A stretch of DNA of 64,000 bases from Pedobacter panaciterrae (GTDB taxonomy: Bacteria; Bacteroidota; Bacteroidia; Sphingobacteriales; Sphingobacteriaceae): positions 496,001 through 560,000 of the forward strand of contig NZ_JABMKW010000020.1 of the NCBI RefSeq assembly GCF_013204795.1, read 5' to 3'. The notes beneath the pieces were generated by a model. It made no database searches, was not told where the DNA came from, and saw nothing but the letters and a program-made list of their open reading frames with translations. Shown here in pieces: positions 25,137 to 34,016 of this stretch; the first letter of the stretch is position 1; every line of letters starts with the position of its first letter. A program made the translations under genes and the position numbers.

Positions 25137-26432
25137 ATGGATTCTAATTCTGTACGGCCGGTAAATCAATCTTTTTTTAAAGCATTAGATCTTTGCTGCC
25201 AGAAAATAACAGAAAAGATGGGAGACAAAGCCATTACTGAATGGCGGGTTGAAGATTACAATAGATTAAGTAGTCAATTGGGCAAACAAACGGGTGTGTA
25301 TTTAAGTGTAAATACACTTAAAAGGATATTTGGCCGATTGAAAACTCCCCAACGCTATTTTCCCCAAAAAGCTACCAGAGATGCATTATCGCAATTCATT
25401 GGTTATCGCGATTGGCAGGAATTTGAACTGGTTTTCGCAACTTTAAAGATCGAGAATGTTACATCCATCTCTACTGATCAGGAAAATGATATTGAAGTAC
25501 CTAAAGACACTAAAGTACCGCGACTTGTTGTTGCTATTTTTGCAGCATTGGTTTTGGTTATATTAGCCATTGTCTTCTTTTGGAAAAATACAGCCGAGTC
25601 TATGCAGGTAAAACTGGTGTGCGAAAATCCTTTCGGCAGTGTACCACATACCGCTGTATTTAAACTAAACTCAAAGGTTTCTTTTGATGAAAATGAAGAA
25701 TATCAGGTAGATTTTATGGATGAAGCATTGGTGTCTTCCATTAAGGGTAAAAACAAGATCACAAAATTCTTTAGAAACCCAGGAGTGGTGTATGCAACAT
25801 TGTTATATCACAATAAGCCAATAGATACAGCCTCGGCCTATATGCAAACCAAGGGCTGGGTAGCCAATTCTGGTAACGATACCTCCAGGGCATTCCCCAT
25901 TGCAGGGTTAAAATCACTGGATCCAAAAAACATTTATGTATCGCCAAAACAACTCGACTCAGCAGGACTTGACACGCATAAGCCCTTTGTGGTTGGCTTT
26001 AGCAACATCAAGCCATCACATATTAACGGAGATAATTTTTCTTTCTCCTGTAAAATATTTGCCGAACAAAGCAGACCAGGCACTCAATGTGTTGAAACTA
26101 CAATTATCATTTTAGGTGAAAAGCACAGACACCTGTTAAAGTTAAACAGACGGAGCTGTGTGGCTTTCTCTGAATACAAATTTTCGGAAGTCAGGGTATT
26201 AGGCTCTGAACAATTTTTGGGCGCCCTCGCTTTTAATCCTGAAAATGGCGGCGAGGTAATGATTAAAGTAGAAAATAAGCAGGCATCAGTCGTTTTAAAC
26301 GGTAAAAAAGTACTTTTTACTAAATATCAGCGATCAATAGGCAAGGTAATGGGAATTAAGATATTATTTAATGGCATCGGTAAAGCAGTTTCACCTGAGC
26401 TACATGATCTGAGTACACATGAAACTTTCTAA
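25137..26432 (+). CDS. Membrane-anchored Bacteroidota protein with N-terminal HTH-like domain
   Basis: The 431-residue product has an N-terminal domain at about residues 10-100. It contains RLSSQLGKQTGVYLSVNTLKRIFGRLKTPQRYFPQKATRDALSQFIGYRDWQEF, a pattern repeated in many Bacteroidota proteins where it looks like a DNA-binding helical domain. One membrane helix follows at about residues 122-143, then an extracytoplasmic beta-rich part of about 285 residues that looks LamG/sandwich-like. The arrangement suggests a one-protein signal transducer with cytoplasmic DNA-binding and periplasmic sensing parts. The target genes are unknown, although the divergent GH36 gene is a candidate. Confidence 0.7.
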   Translation: MDSNSVRPVNQSFFKALDLCCQKITEKMGDKAITEWRVEDYNRLSSQLGKQTGVYLSVNTLKRIFGRLKTPQRYFPQKATRDALSQFIGYRDWQEFELVFATLKIENVTSISTDQENDIEVPKDTKVPRLVVAIFAALVLVILAIVFFWKNTAESMQVKLVCENPFGSVPHTAVFKLNSKVSFDENEEYQVDFMDEALVSSIKGKNKITKFFRNPGVVYATLLYHNKPIDTASAYMQTKGWVANSGNDTSRAFPIAGLKSLDPKNIYVSPKQLDSAGLDTHKPFVVGFSNIKPSHINGDNFSFSCKIFAEQSRPGTQCVETTIIILGEKHRHLLKLNRRSCVAFSEYKFSEVRVLGSEQFLGALAFNPENGGEVMIKVENKQASVVLNGKKVLFTKYQRSIGKVMGIKILFNGIGKAVSPELHDLSTHETF

Positions 26433-26455
26433 AAAAAACCTCGAATCATACATCC

Positions 26456-26469
26456 ATTTGAATTCAAAT
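26456..26469. promoter_or_regulatory. 14-base perfect palindrome
   Basis: ATTTGAATTCAAAT is a perfect palindrome 126 bases upstream of the phosphodiesterase start at 26595. It could be an operator, but short AT-rich palindromes are common in DNA of this composition. Confidence 0.25.
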
Positions 26470-26594
26470 TATCTTTTAATCAATTAACCTTAAATACTTT
26501 ACGTATACATTTTTTTGTTTTTGATTTGTACAAACAAATACGCATACTTAAATTAAACAGATTTAACTTTGTTATATATCAAACAAGTATACAC

Positions 26595-27497
26595 ATGAGA
26601 TCTTTTTTTTTCAAAGCACTTATTTTATCCGTAATCTCCTTTTCTGCAAATGCACAAAAGACGCCTGCTCGTGTTCTTATTATTGGATTGGATGGTTTTA
26701 GTTCCGAGGGATTTAAAACAGCAAAACATCCTAATCTGGACAAGATGGTCGCTGATGGCGTACTTTCGCTAACTACCAGGCCGGTAATGCCATCCATTAC
26801 ACTTCCAAATTGGACCAGCCACATGACTGGCTCAGGCCCGGAAGAGCATGGAATAACCAGTAATGACTGGACAATGGAAAAACATCCACTTACTCCAATT
26901 GCGACAGATAAAGAGGGATATTACCCTTCAATATTTAAGGTTTTGAAGGATGAAGTACCCTCGTCAAAAATTGCCTACTACTATAACTGGAAAGAACTGA
27001 TCAATCCTATTAATAAAAAATACCTTGATGAGGTTAATTTTGAAGAGAATGATCGTTATCAGGAAAACTATAGCAAAGCATACGATTTTCTATTAAAAAA
27101 TAAACAAAGCCCTACACTTGTATTTTTATACAGCGTACATACTGATCATGCTGGTCACAGCTTCAAGTGGATGTCTCCTGAATATATTAAGGCTATTGAG
27201 GATGCAGATGTTGAAATTGGCATATTGCTGAACAAACTAAAAACAGCTAGAATTTATAAAGATACGCACTTTCTGCTAATTACAGACCATGGTGGCATTA
27301 ACCAGGGACATGGTGGTGTGTCAATGTCGGAAATGCAGGTGCCATGGGCCATTACCGGACCTCAAATCAGGAAACGTGGTCTGATTACCGAATTCAACAG
27401 CAATAAAAATACAGCTTTGGTATTGGCAAAGATTTTTGGAGTAAGCAAGCTACCTGCTGCCTGGACAGGGGTTGTACCAAATGCGATATTTAAGTAG
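26595..27497 (+). CDS. Secreted type I phosphodiesterase / nucleotide pyrophosphatase
   Basis: The start at ATG 26595 gives a proper signal peptide (MRSFFFKALILSVISFSANAQ), so it is preferred over the upstream in-frame codon at 26526. The mature enzyme of about 280 residues belongs to the alkaline-phosphatase superfamily. ARVLIIGLDGFS carries the first metal-binding Asp, and MPSITLPNWTSHMTG carries the nucleophile Thr or Ser. YSVHTDHAGHS and LITDHGGINQGHGG supply the remaining His and Asp ligands. It hydrolyses phosphodiester or pyrophosphate bonds in the periplasm. The gene is monocistronic. Confidence 0.9.
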   Translation: MRSFFFKALILSVISFSANAQKTPARVLIIGLDGFSSEGFKTAKHPNLDKMVADGVLSLTTRPVMPSITLPNWTSHMTGSGPEEHGITSNDWTMEKHPLTPIATDKEGYYPSIFKVLKDEVPSSKIAYYYNWKELINPINKKYLDEVNFEENDRYQENYSKAYDFLLKNKQSPTLVFLYSVHTDHAGHSFKWMSPEYIKAIEDADVEIGILLNKLKTARIYKDTHFLLITDHGGINQGHGGVSMSEMQVPWAITGPQIRKRGLITEFNSNKNTALVLAKIFGVSKLPAAWTGVVPNAIFK

Positions 27498-27535
27498 GAA
27501 TATCTTCTCTGTTTCCTATCCTTCAGCCATGGTTT

Positions 27536-27605
27536 AGCTGTACTTGAGGAATGCTTCAGTATCAAACTCGATGAAGCAAGTCTGAAGCATTCCTCAAGTA
27601 CAGCT
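27536..27605. repeat. Long perfect inverted repeat (24-base arms)
   Basis: Arms at 27536-27559 and 27582-27605 are exact reverse complements, 24 bases each, with a 22-base loop. The left arm begins AGCTGTACTTGAGGAATGCT. There is no T-run on either side, so it is not a standard intrinsic terminator. It lies 39 bases after the phosphodiesterase stop. It may be a dispersed repeat or an mRNA-end structure. Confidence 0.8.
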
Positions 27606-27732
27606 GAGGCAGAGCAAGGGCATTACTATCGTGTGCTATTGACATAGGGTCCCCAATAAGGCTATACTCTTTTAAAATAATTCTTTATTTAGAATAATTA
27701 TAAATAATGAAAAATTGTTATACCTTTGGTGC

Positions 27733-27818
27733 AGATCAGCGCCCCGCTGATCTTAGTTTAGTTAGTTAATTTGATAATGTATCAAGTCCTGGTTACCCAT
27801 GTTAATGGGCATGGGTAA
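27733..27818 (+). promoter_or_regulatory. Two hairpins in the leader of the Cys-rich small gene
   Basis: Hairpin 1 pairs AGATCAGCG (27733-27741) with CGCTGATCT (27745-27753) around a three-base loop. Hairpin 2 pairs TTACCCATG (27793-27801) with CATGGGTAA (27810-27818), ending 20 bases before the ATG. The second could control translation of the downstream gene. No known riboswitch was recognised. Confidence 0.4.
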
Positions 27819-27838
27819 TTCAGGCACAAACAAGTAAC

Positions 27839-28171
27839 ATGTGCCAGACAAGAGTATTAACAACCAGAGGAAAAACAGTCATCAGCTGCTGCGCTGGATG
27901 CAAGATGTATTACATATGGCACCACAACCTTGTGCTCAATTTCCCGGCAATAGGATTTACTTCCTTTAAAGAAGTTGTTGACACGATCTGTTTTGAAAGC
28001 AATTCATTGCCTTTCCCTGATGGAGAAGACCGAATAATTTTACATACTCCAAATGATGATATCAGTTTTACTTTTGATCCAGAAGAGCTGGAAGACTTTA
28101 GGGCAGCACTTTCAGAAGCAACATATATGAATGAAGTTTATATGTTGATGGAAAGAGATACAGGACATTAA
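27839..28171 (+). CDS. Small Cys-motif protein conserved in Bacteroidota (DUF6686-like)
   Basis: The 110-residue soluble product begins MCQTRVL and has Cys2, Cys17, Cys18 and Cys21 (ISCCAGCKMYYIWHHNLVLNF), which could bind a metal. The C-terminal half is acidic and helical. I associate this layout with a family annotated as DUF6686, but the name is from memory. Function unknown. It is convergent with the AraC gene at 28177, five bases away. Its leader has two hairpins. Confidence 0.6.
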   Translation: MCQTRVLTTRGKTVISCCAGCKMYYIWHHNLVLNFPAIGFTSFKEVVDTICFESNSLPFPDGEDRIILHTPNDDISFTFDPEELEDFRAALSEATYMNEVYMLMERDTGH

Positions 28172-28176
28172 CCATG

Positions 28177-28980
28177 TTATTCTCTGCTTAACACCTGATT
28201 TTTCAGAAGAGAAGGAACCAATCCGTATTTCTTTTTAAAAGCAAAGGAGAAATGCGACAAGTCCTCGAATCCAAGATCAATATAAATATCAGTAGGTTTC
28301 CTTCCCTTTCTTTCTATCAGAAAGTAAGCTTCTTCCAGGCGTTTCTTAACCAGCCATCGGCTAGGCGTGTCATGGAAAATATCTTTAAAATCCCTTTTAA
28401 ATGCAGAGATACTTCTTCCTGTAAGGTAAGCAAAACGTTCAATGCTTACATTGAACTTATAATTGCGATTCATAAATTCTTCGAGGTTTATTTTTTCCGG
28501 ATGTCCAAAATCAAAGAAAATAGGATACAACTCAGGTTGCTTTTGCAAAAGGATCAATAGAAGTTCTTCTCTTTTGATATTGGAAAATTTCTCGTCTATT
28601 TTACCCTCATCATTGTAATAAGCAGAAAGTGAACTGATGAAATTGGTGATCATAGAATCCTTTTTTAAAAGGATAAAGGCATCTTCTTCCTCAGAAGTAC
28701 TTATTTTGATTTGGTGCTTATCCTGAAAGGTTTTCAGGAAAGCTTTGTCAAAAATCACCACTACTTTCTCAAAGTCTCCATTGTATTTTTGCTTGTGATA
28801 CCTGGCCAGATGATTTTTTTTGACAATGCAAGATTCTCCTGATTTCAGTTCATATTTTTTACTGCCGTCGTACCCTGTTATCAAACCTTTGGCCAAAAAC
28901 AAAAAGAAATGCTCAGGGACGAACTGTTCGGGAGATATCTCCGGGCCGAGGTAGCAGGATTTGATTTCAGTATAGCGCAT
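28177..28980 (-). CDS. AraC-family transcriptional regulator
   Basis: The 267-residue product has an N-terminal AraC-type effector domain (about 15-110, FFLFLAKGLITGYDGSKKYELKSGESCIVKKN). The C-terminal HTH domain spans about 165-265 (VSIERFAYLTGRSISAFKRDFKDIFHDTPSRWLVKKRLEEAYFLI, then PTDIYIDLGFEDLSHFSFAFKKKYG). It is the last gene of a minus-strand run after the metallo-hydrolase, with a 21-base gap. The target is unknown. Confidence 0.9.
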   Translation of the reverse strand: MRYTEIKSCYLGPEISPEQFVPEHFFLFLAKGLITGYDGSKKYELKSGESCIVKKNHLARYHKQKYNGDFEKVVVIFDKAFLKTFQDKHQIKISTSEEEDAFILLKKDSMITNFISSLSAYYNDEGKIDEKFSNIKREELLLILLQKQPELYPIFFDFGHPEKINLEEFMNRNYKFNVSIERFAYLTGRSISAFKRDFKDIFHDTPSRWLVKKRLEEAYFLIERKGRKPTDIYIDLGFEDLSHFSFAFKKKYGLVPSLLKNQVLSRE

Positions 28981-29001
28981 GGCCTTATCTTTTATGGTTT
29001 A

Positions 29002-30132
29002 CTAATTTACACCTTTCCACCATTCTGGAAAAACTTGTGTGGTATCGTTTAGGTCTACCATTTCACCAATAACCGGTGTAACCAAGGGTAAGTGCTGTAT
29101 TTTGGCTAGTTCTGTAACTTTGATAAGAGGCTCGTCCCATGAGTGCATTGCCAGGGTAAATTTAGAAGAGTGCACCGGAAACAGTCTTTTAGCTTTTAAA
29201 TCTTCTGCGGCCTGCAGCACCTGTTCTGGCAGCATATGGATTGCCTTCCAGGCTACGTTGTATTGCCCATTCTCTAATATCGCAAGATCAATTGGCCCAA
29301 ACTGTTTACCAATTTCTGCAAAGTGTGTGTCATAACCGCTGTCTCCGCCAATATAGATTTTTGTGCCTGGTGTTTGCAGCACATAAGACATCCACAATGT
29401 ATTATTTCTTGTAAAACCTCTGCCCGAAAAATGTCTTGCAGGGGTGGTGTGTACTTTAAATCCAACATCCAATGATATGCTGTTGTTCCAGTCACTTTCA
29501 ATGATTTTATCAGCAGCATATCCCCAATGTTCGAAATGAGCACCTACACCAAGTCCGCAGATAACTGTTTTTACTTTATCTTTTAGCTTGGTAATTGTTT
29601 CGTAGTCCAGGTGATCATAGTGGTCATGACTGATCAGCAGGTAGTCAATAGGAGGCAGATCATCAACCGTATATCGGTCTGTACCTTTATAGGCTTTTAC
29701 TGTCCATGGCACTGGAGATGCGCTGCCACTTAAAACAGGATCTACCAGAAAGCGCTTCCCGTCTATCTGCATGAAATAAGAGGAGTGACCAAACCACACC
29801 AGGACGTTTGAATCGGGAGGAAGGCTGTGCAAATCGGTTTTTTTAGAAGGTATGATTGCAGTGGGACTTCTTCTGGGATGGTCGCCGAACAACTGGTCGT
29901 AAAGGATACCGCTAATGCTGTAGCCTTCGGTAAGGTCGGGTGTATGATGAGTATTCTGAAATTTGCCGTCCTTATAACGAGGCGATTTTTTTATCAGTTC
30001 CAATCGCTGGGCGGTAGGAGCCTGCCCAAATTTTGCCTGACGGATATAAAAAAAAGTAGCGATGGATAAAAGCATCGCTGTGCTAAGCAGGATAATCATA
30101 GTTCGTTTAATTATTTTTAAAAACCGTTTCAT
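29002..30132 (-). CDS. Membrane-anchored metallo-beta-lactamase-fold hydrolase
   Basis: The 376-residue product has an N-terminal membrane helix at about residues 10-28. The zinc site motif H-x-H-x-D-H is in LLISHDHYDHLDYETI (about residue 165). Further ligands occur in TTPARHFSGRGF, YIGGDSGYDTHF and FPVHSSKF. The overall pattern (NVLVWFGHSSYFMQIDGKRFLVDPVLSGSASP) matches the UlaG/NAPE-PLD-like branch of the superfamily. The substrate could be a phospholipid or lactone, but this cannot be read from the sequence. It lies in a run with the reductase and two regulators. Confidence 0.9.
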   Translation of the reverse strand: MKRFLKIIKRTMIILLSTAMLLSIATFFYIRQAKFGQAPTAQRLELIKKSPRYKDGKFQNTHHTPDLTEGYSISGILYDQLFGDHPRRSPTAIIPSKKTDLHSLPPDSNVLVWFGHSSYFMQIDGKRFLVDPVLSGSASPVPWTVKAYKGTDRYTVDDLPPIDYLLISHDHYDHLDYETITKLKDKVKTVICGLGVGAHFEHWGYAADKIIESDWNNSISLDVGFKVHTTPARHFSGRGFTRNNTLWMSYVLQTPGTKIYIGGDSGYDTHFAEIGKQFGPIDLAILENGQYNVAWKAIHMLPEQVLQAAEDLKAKRLFPVHSSKFTLAMHSWDEPLIKVTELAKIQHLPLVTPVIGEMVDLNDTTQVFPEWWKGVN

Positions 30133-30176
30133 ACGGGTTAGTGATTTAGGTTTAAGTAATGATGAGGCTTTAATGT

Positions 30177-31208
30177 TTATGATGCAAATTCCACCAAACT
30201 TTTGGCCGTTGCTAATATGGCTTCCTGGTTACTGCGGGGTGTCCATCCTAATAGGGTTCTGGCCTTTTCATTACTTGCATTGCGGTAAATGCCCACCAGA
30301 GGAGCAATGGCTTTTGCTTGTGCATTAAATAACGCGGCAATGCGGATCGACCAGTTTGGGATTGTTTTGGTGGATGCGTTTGCAGCTGCCTCAGGCATTT
30401 CATTTTTAAGGAAATCTGCTATTTCTAAAAGTGACATTGTACCGCCGCTTAAGGCCAAAAATCGTTGTCCTTTTGCCTGGGGATTGGTCATTGCCCGGAT
30501 GTGCAGATCAACAACATCACGCACGTCTACAATACCGAGGCTGATGTTAGGCAGCGCTTTCATGCTACCATCCATTACTTTTTGTAGCAACTCAAAACCA
30601 CTGGACAGGTCTTTAGTGAAGGAAGGACCAAAAATACCCATCGGATTGATCACTGACAATTCAAGATTACCACCTTCCTGTTCCATAAAATCCCAGGCTG
30701 CTCTTTCGGCCAATACTTTTGATTTGTTATAAGCAGAGAGCCCTTTCTCATTTGGGTCTGTCCAGCTTTCTTCTGTAATCACAGTAGTTTTATCCTTATG
30801 ACTATAGCCAACTGCCCCAAAATTCGACGTCATAACAACGCGCTTAGCACCTGCATCTCTTGCTGCTTTAAGTACGCGTATAGTTCCGTCAACTGCGGGA
30901 CGTATCATTTCGTCTTCATGCCTTGGCAGTTTTAAGAAAATGGGAGAAGCTACATGCAAAACGTAGTCACAATCTTTTACAGCCGTGCTCCAATTGTCAT
31001 CACTGGTGAGATCTGCTTTTACAAAAGAAAGATTACTGAAGTCAGTGATTCCGCCTTTTTTAAGCATGGCTATCACTTTATCCTGTTTATTTAAATCGCG
31101 CAGGGTGGTTCTTACCAGGTAGTCTTTATCCAATAATTGCTGGATGCAATGAACAGCGACAAAGCCTGATCCGCCTGTTACCAATACTGTATGAATTGAA
31201 TTTGTCAT
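30177..31208 (-). CDS. NAD(P)-dependent aldehyde/dihydroflavonol reductase-like protein
   Basis: The 343-residue product is an extended short-chain dehydrogenase. The nucleotide motif is VTGGSGFVAVHCIQQLLDK at residues 10-28. The catalytic Y-x-x-x-K occurs in LSAYNKSKVLAE. DYVLHVASPI and VINPMGIFGPSF are typical of the dihydroflavonol-4-reductase/aldehyde reductase branch. It is probably an NADPH-dependent reductase of small aldehydes. It is encoded 90 bases downstream of the MocR regulator on the same strand, and may be controlled by it. Confidence 0.9.
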   Translation of the reverse strand: MTNSIHTVLVTGGSGFVAVHCIQQLLDKDYLVRTTLRDLNKQDKVIAMLKKGGITDFSNLSFVKADLTSDDNWSTAVKDCDYVLHVASPIFLKLPRHEDEMIRPAVDGTIRVLKAARDAGAKRVVMTSNFGAVGYSHKDKTTVITEESWTDPNEKGLSAYNKSKVLAERAAWDFMEQEGGNLELSVINPMGIFGPSFTKDLSSGFELLQKVMDGSMKALPNISLGIVDVRDVVDLHIRAMTNPQAKGQRFLALSGGTMSLLEIADFLKNEMPEAAANASTKTIPNWSIRIAALFNAQAKAIAPLVGIYRNASNEKARTLLGWTPRSNQEAILATAKSLVEFAS

Positions 31209-31298
31209 TTGCTTTCAAATTGATAGCACAAAATTGCAGATTAAAGAGCAATCTTGTTTTGTTGAAAAGTCCAATTTCACTTTGTTGAAAGGTTCAGT

Positions 31299-32792
31299 TT
31301 ATTTTGGTTGCAAGGTTAGTACCAAACTGGATGAAATGATTTGAACAGCTTTGGTTATTTCCGGCAAAGTTAATGAAGCAAACCCAAATCGAATGGCATT
31401 ATAGCTGACTCCATTGTTATCAAATAACTTCCCATTATTCATATAAAGACCCTGCCTGGCTGCTTTAATTGAGATCTGTTCAATAGGATAGTTAGGATCA
31501 AATTTAACCCAAATGGCCATACCTCCATCGGGTTTTTCGTAACTAACTATACCTTTCATGTAAGTGTCCAACATCTTGATTAAATGATCCCTTCTTTCCT
31601 TGTAAATCTTATTGTTCTTTTTGAGGTATCTGTTAATATCACCGTTTTCGATAAGTGCAGCCAGACTATCTTCCATAATATGGTCTCCTTTCAAATCGAT
31701 AAGTCTTCTGATATGAACCGCGTGGGCAATAAAATCTGCTGAGGCGATCATGAAACCAATTCGTATAGATGTGGAAAGAGATTTGGAAAAGGAGCCAATA
31801 TAAACCACCCGATTTTGATGATTTCCGGAGGCAAGGGGCAGGTACGGAGAGGAGCTGTAGTGAAAATCATAATCGTAATCATCCTCTACAATTGTAAAGT
31901 TATGTTCTTCAGCTAATTCCAGTATACGCATACGCCGTTGCGGGCTTAAAGTTACTGTGGTAGGATGATGATGGTGGGGAACGACGTACAGCATCCGTAT
32001 GTTTAACTTCTGGCAGGCTGTAGCTATCAAATCTGTATTTATTCCATCCTGATCTACAGGCATACGAATTACATTGGCTCCTAAAGATTCGAAAACCTGG
32101 TTAGCAACAAAATAGCCCGGTTCTCCTACAATTACATTATCGCCGGGTTTTAACAATAAGCTTGCTGCTATATAAATACTCATTTGAGCGCCATGAGTCA
32201 TCATGATGTTTGATGCCTGGGCTTGCAACCCCCTGGTTTGCGCCATATGGCTTATCATTGTTTCTCTTAGGTTAAACGAGCCTGCGGCCAGCGTTGCCGA
32301 AACCCGTTTAAATGTTTGGACCTTTTTAAGACGGCTCCTGTATTCCCTGTTTAGCAGGTCCATTGGCGCTAGCCGCATATCTGGGTGGCCATCGTCTATT
32401 ATTAATTCATGCACCATGGTATCACTAGCCAAAGGAATCACTCCATATTGGTTTGTTTTATAAAAGGGGCTGGGCATTGAACTTTCATATGCAAAACCTG
32501 CTTTCTGCTGGTCCCATTGCTGTGGCTGTACTTCTGGAAGATTAGGAACCACAATAAACCCTTTCCGTGGTATCACAGTGATCCATCCCTGAGCGCTTAA
32601 TTCGTTATATGCAGCAATAATTGTTTTACGGTGAACAACAACCATTCTAGCCAGTTCGCGCGTACCAGGCAGATAAGACCCTGACTTTACAATTCCATTT
32701 TTTATCAGCATAAGTATTTGGTTTGCAATCTGCTGATAAACGGACACGCTTAGTGTTTTATCGATTGTTATAAGGGTATCAAATGGCAACAT
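31299..32792 (-). CDS. MocR-type GntR/aminotransferase regulator
   Basis: The 497-residue product has an N-terminal winged helix at about residues 10-75 (VYQQIANQILMLIKNGIVKSGSYLPGTRELARMVVVHRKTIIAAYNELSAQGW). A class I aminotransferase-like domain follows, with the PLP-binding Lys337 in YIGSFSKSLSTSIRIGF. MocR proteins use PLP as an effector rather than as an enzyme. It is divergent from the acetyltransferase gene at 32873, with an 80-base shared promoter region, and is upstream of the reductase/hydrolase/AraC run. Confidence 0.93.
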   Translation of the reverse strand: MLPFDTLITIDKTLSVSVYQQIANQILMLIKNGIVKSGSYLPGTRELARMVVVHRKTIIAAYNELSAQGWITVIPRKGFIVVPNLPEVQPQQWDQQKAGFAYESSMPSPFYKTNQYGVIPLASDTMVHELIIDDGHPDMRLAPMDLLNREYRSRLKKVQTFKRVSATLAAGSFNLRETMISHMAQTRGLQAQASNIMMTHGAQMSIYIAASLLLKPGDNVIVGEPGYFVANQVFESLGANVIRMPVDQDGINTDLIATACQKLNIRMLYVVPHHHHPTTVTLSPQRRMRILELAEEHNFTIVEDDYDYDFHYSSSPYLPLASGNHQNRVVYIGSFSKSLSTSIRIGFMIASADFIAHAVHIRRLIDLKGDHIMEDSLAALIENGDINRYLKKNNKIYKERRDHLIKMLDTYMKGIVSYEKPDGGMAIWVKFDPNYPIEQISIKAARQGLYMNNGKLFDNNGVSYNAIRFGFASLTLPEITKAVQIISSSLVLTLQPK

Positions 32793-32845
32793 CTGGACTA
32801 CTTAACTTCTTGTTTCTGGATGATAAAGATAGTCCTTTAATAATA

Positions 32846-32853
32846 TACTTTTG
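32846..32853 (+). promoter_or_regulatory. -7 box for the acetyltransferase pair
   Basis: TACTTTTG matches TAnnTTTG and lies 19 bases before the ATG at 32873, in the divergent region shared with the MocR gene. This region would be expected to hold a MocR operator. Confidence 0.35.
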
Positions 32854-32872
32854 AATATCAATTTTATTAAAT

Positions 32873-33271
32873 ATGAACATTACCTACAAAACAAATGTGT
32901 TACCATTATTAGAAGAAATCATCAGTGTATACGACAGTTCTGGTCTCAACCGTCCTACAGCTGATAAAAACAGGATAGCAGAGATGTATAAACATTCTAA
33001 CCTTGTGGTTACGGCCTGGCATGATGATCAGCTAGTCGGCATTGCCCGATCATTAACTGATTTTTGTCACTGTTGCTATCTTGCTGACCTGGCCGTAAGT
33101 GCAACTTATCAAAAATCGGGTATTGGCAAAGAATTGGTAAAACTTACAAAAGCTACAATTGGCGATAAGAGTATGCTTTTACTACTTGCAGCACCAACGG
33201 CTATTGAGTATTATCCAAAAATCGGTATGGATGTGGTGAACAATGGCTTTATCATTAACCGCGTAAAATAG
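32873..33271 (+). CDS. GNAT-family N-acetyltransferase
   Basis: The 132-residue product is a compact GNAT fold. VVTAWHDDQLVGIARSLTDFCHCCYLADLAVSATYQKSGIGKELVK contains motif A with the acetyl-CoA loop Q-K-S-G-I-G-K. The C-terminal part (APTAIEYYPKIGMD) is typical of small GNAT members. The substrate is unknown. It is encoded divergently from a MocR regulator and 15 bases before a second acetyltransferase gene, so the two form an operon. Confidence 0.9.
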   Translation: MNITYKTNVLPLLEEIISVYDSSGLNRPTADKNRIAEMYKHSNLVVTAWHDDQLVGIARSLTDFCHCCYLADLAVSATYQKSGIGKELVKLTKATIGDKSMLLLLAAPTAIEYYPKIGMDVVNNGFIINRVK

Positions 33272-33286
33272 ACGAGAAAAAGGCAA

Positions 33287-33910
33287 ATGGAAAACAACAT
33301 ACTAGTTGGAAACTACGTGAGGTTAGAGCCTCTGGAACTTTTTCATTTAGAAGGATTAACTAAGGCCGCAGCAGGAAATGAGCAGCTATTTAAGTGGACT
33401 GTTGTGCCTCAGGGAAAAAATGCAATGACCAGGTATATTAAAACGGCACTTGAGCAGCGCGATAGGGGAACAGCGATGCCTTTTGTCATCGTCGGCAATG
33501 AAGACGGTATTATAAAAGGATCCACACGTTTTTGGAATATTGCCTACTGGCAGTGGCCTGAACATACGTGTGGATATGGAAGAATTGCTCCCGATGTTTG
33601 CGAAATAGGGCATACATGGCTCACCGGGCCTGCTACCAGAACAGGTATAAATACGGAAGCTAAATTCTTGATGCTCAAATACGCTTTTGAGCACTGGAAA
33701 GTATGGCGGGTTAATTTCACGACTGATGTACGTAATGAACGATCAAGAGCGGCTATTGAACGTCTGGGTGCTAAATTTGAAGGGATAATTCGTGCTGAAC
33801 GAATGGGAGCAGATTTTACCATAAGGGATTCTGCTCGTTTTTCTATAATCTCGGACGAATGGCCTGATGTAAAGGAGCTGCTCCAAGGATATATGTTAAT
33901 GAATAATTAA
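33287..33910 (+). CDS. RimJ/RimL-type N-acetyltransferase
   Basis: The 207-residue product has the extended RimJ/RimL-like GNAT pattern: NYVRLEPLELFHLEGLTKAA at the start, GSTRFWNIAYWQWPEHTCGYGRIAPDVCEIGHTWL in the middle, and a motif A/B region ending in FTTDVRNERSRAAIERLGAKFEGIIRAERMGADFTIRDSARFSII. Members acetylate protein N-termini or small amines. The substrate is not predictable here. It is second in a two-gene operon closed by a strong terminator. Confidence 0.9.
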   Translation: MENNILVGNYVRLEPLELFHLEGLTKAAAGNEQLFKWTVVPQGKNAMTRYIKTALEQRDRGTAMPFVIVGNEDGIIKGSTRFWNIAYWQWPEHTCGYGRIAPDVCEIGHTWLTGPATRTGINTEAKFLMLKYAFEHWKVWRVNFTTDVRNERSRAAIERLGAKFEGIIRAERMGADFTIRDSARFSIISDEWPDVKELLQGYMLMNN

Positions 33911-33956
33911 CACGCAATTAATCAAAGAATAATTTCCGGACTCTAGAACATCCAAT

Positions 33957-33991
33957 AAAAAGGTCAGCTATTTTTGATAGCTGACCTTTTT
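33957..33991. terminator. Bidirectional intrinsic terminator
   Basis: AAAAAGGTCAGCTA (33957-33970) pairs perfectly with TAGCTGACCTTTTT (33978-33991), and T33971 also pairs with A33977, leaving a five-base loop. A-run and T-run flank it on both sides, so it can serve both the acetyltransferase operon and the convergent small gene at 34017. Confidence 0.92.
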
Positions 33992-34016
33992 ATTTTATTC
34001 TCATGCAGGATTTTCA

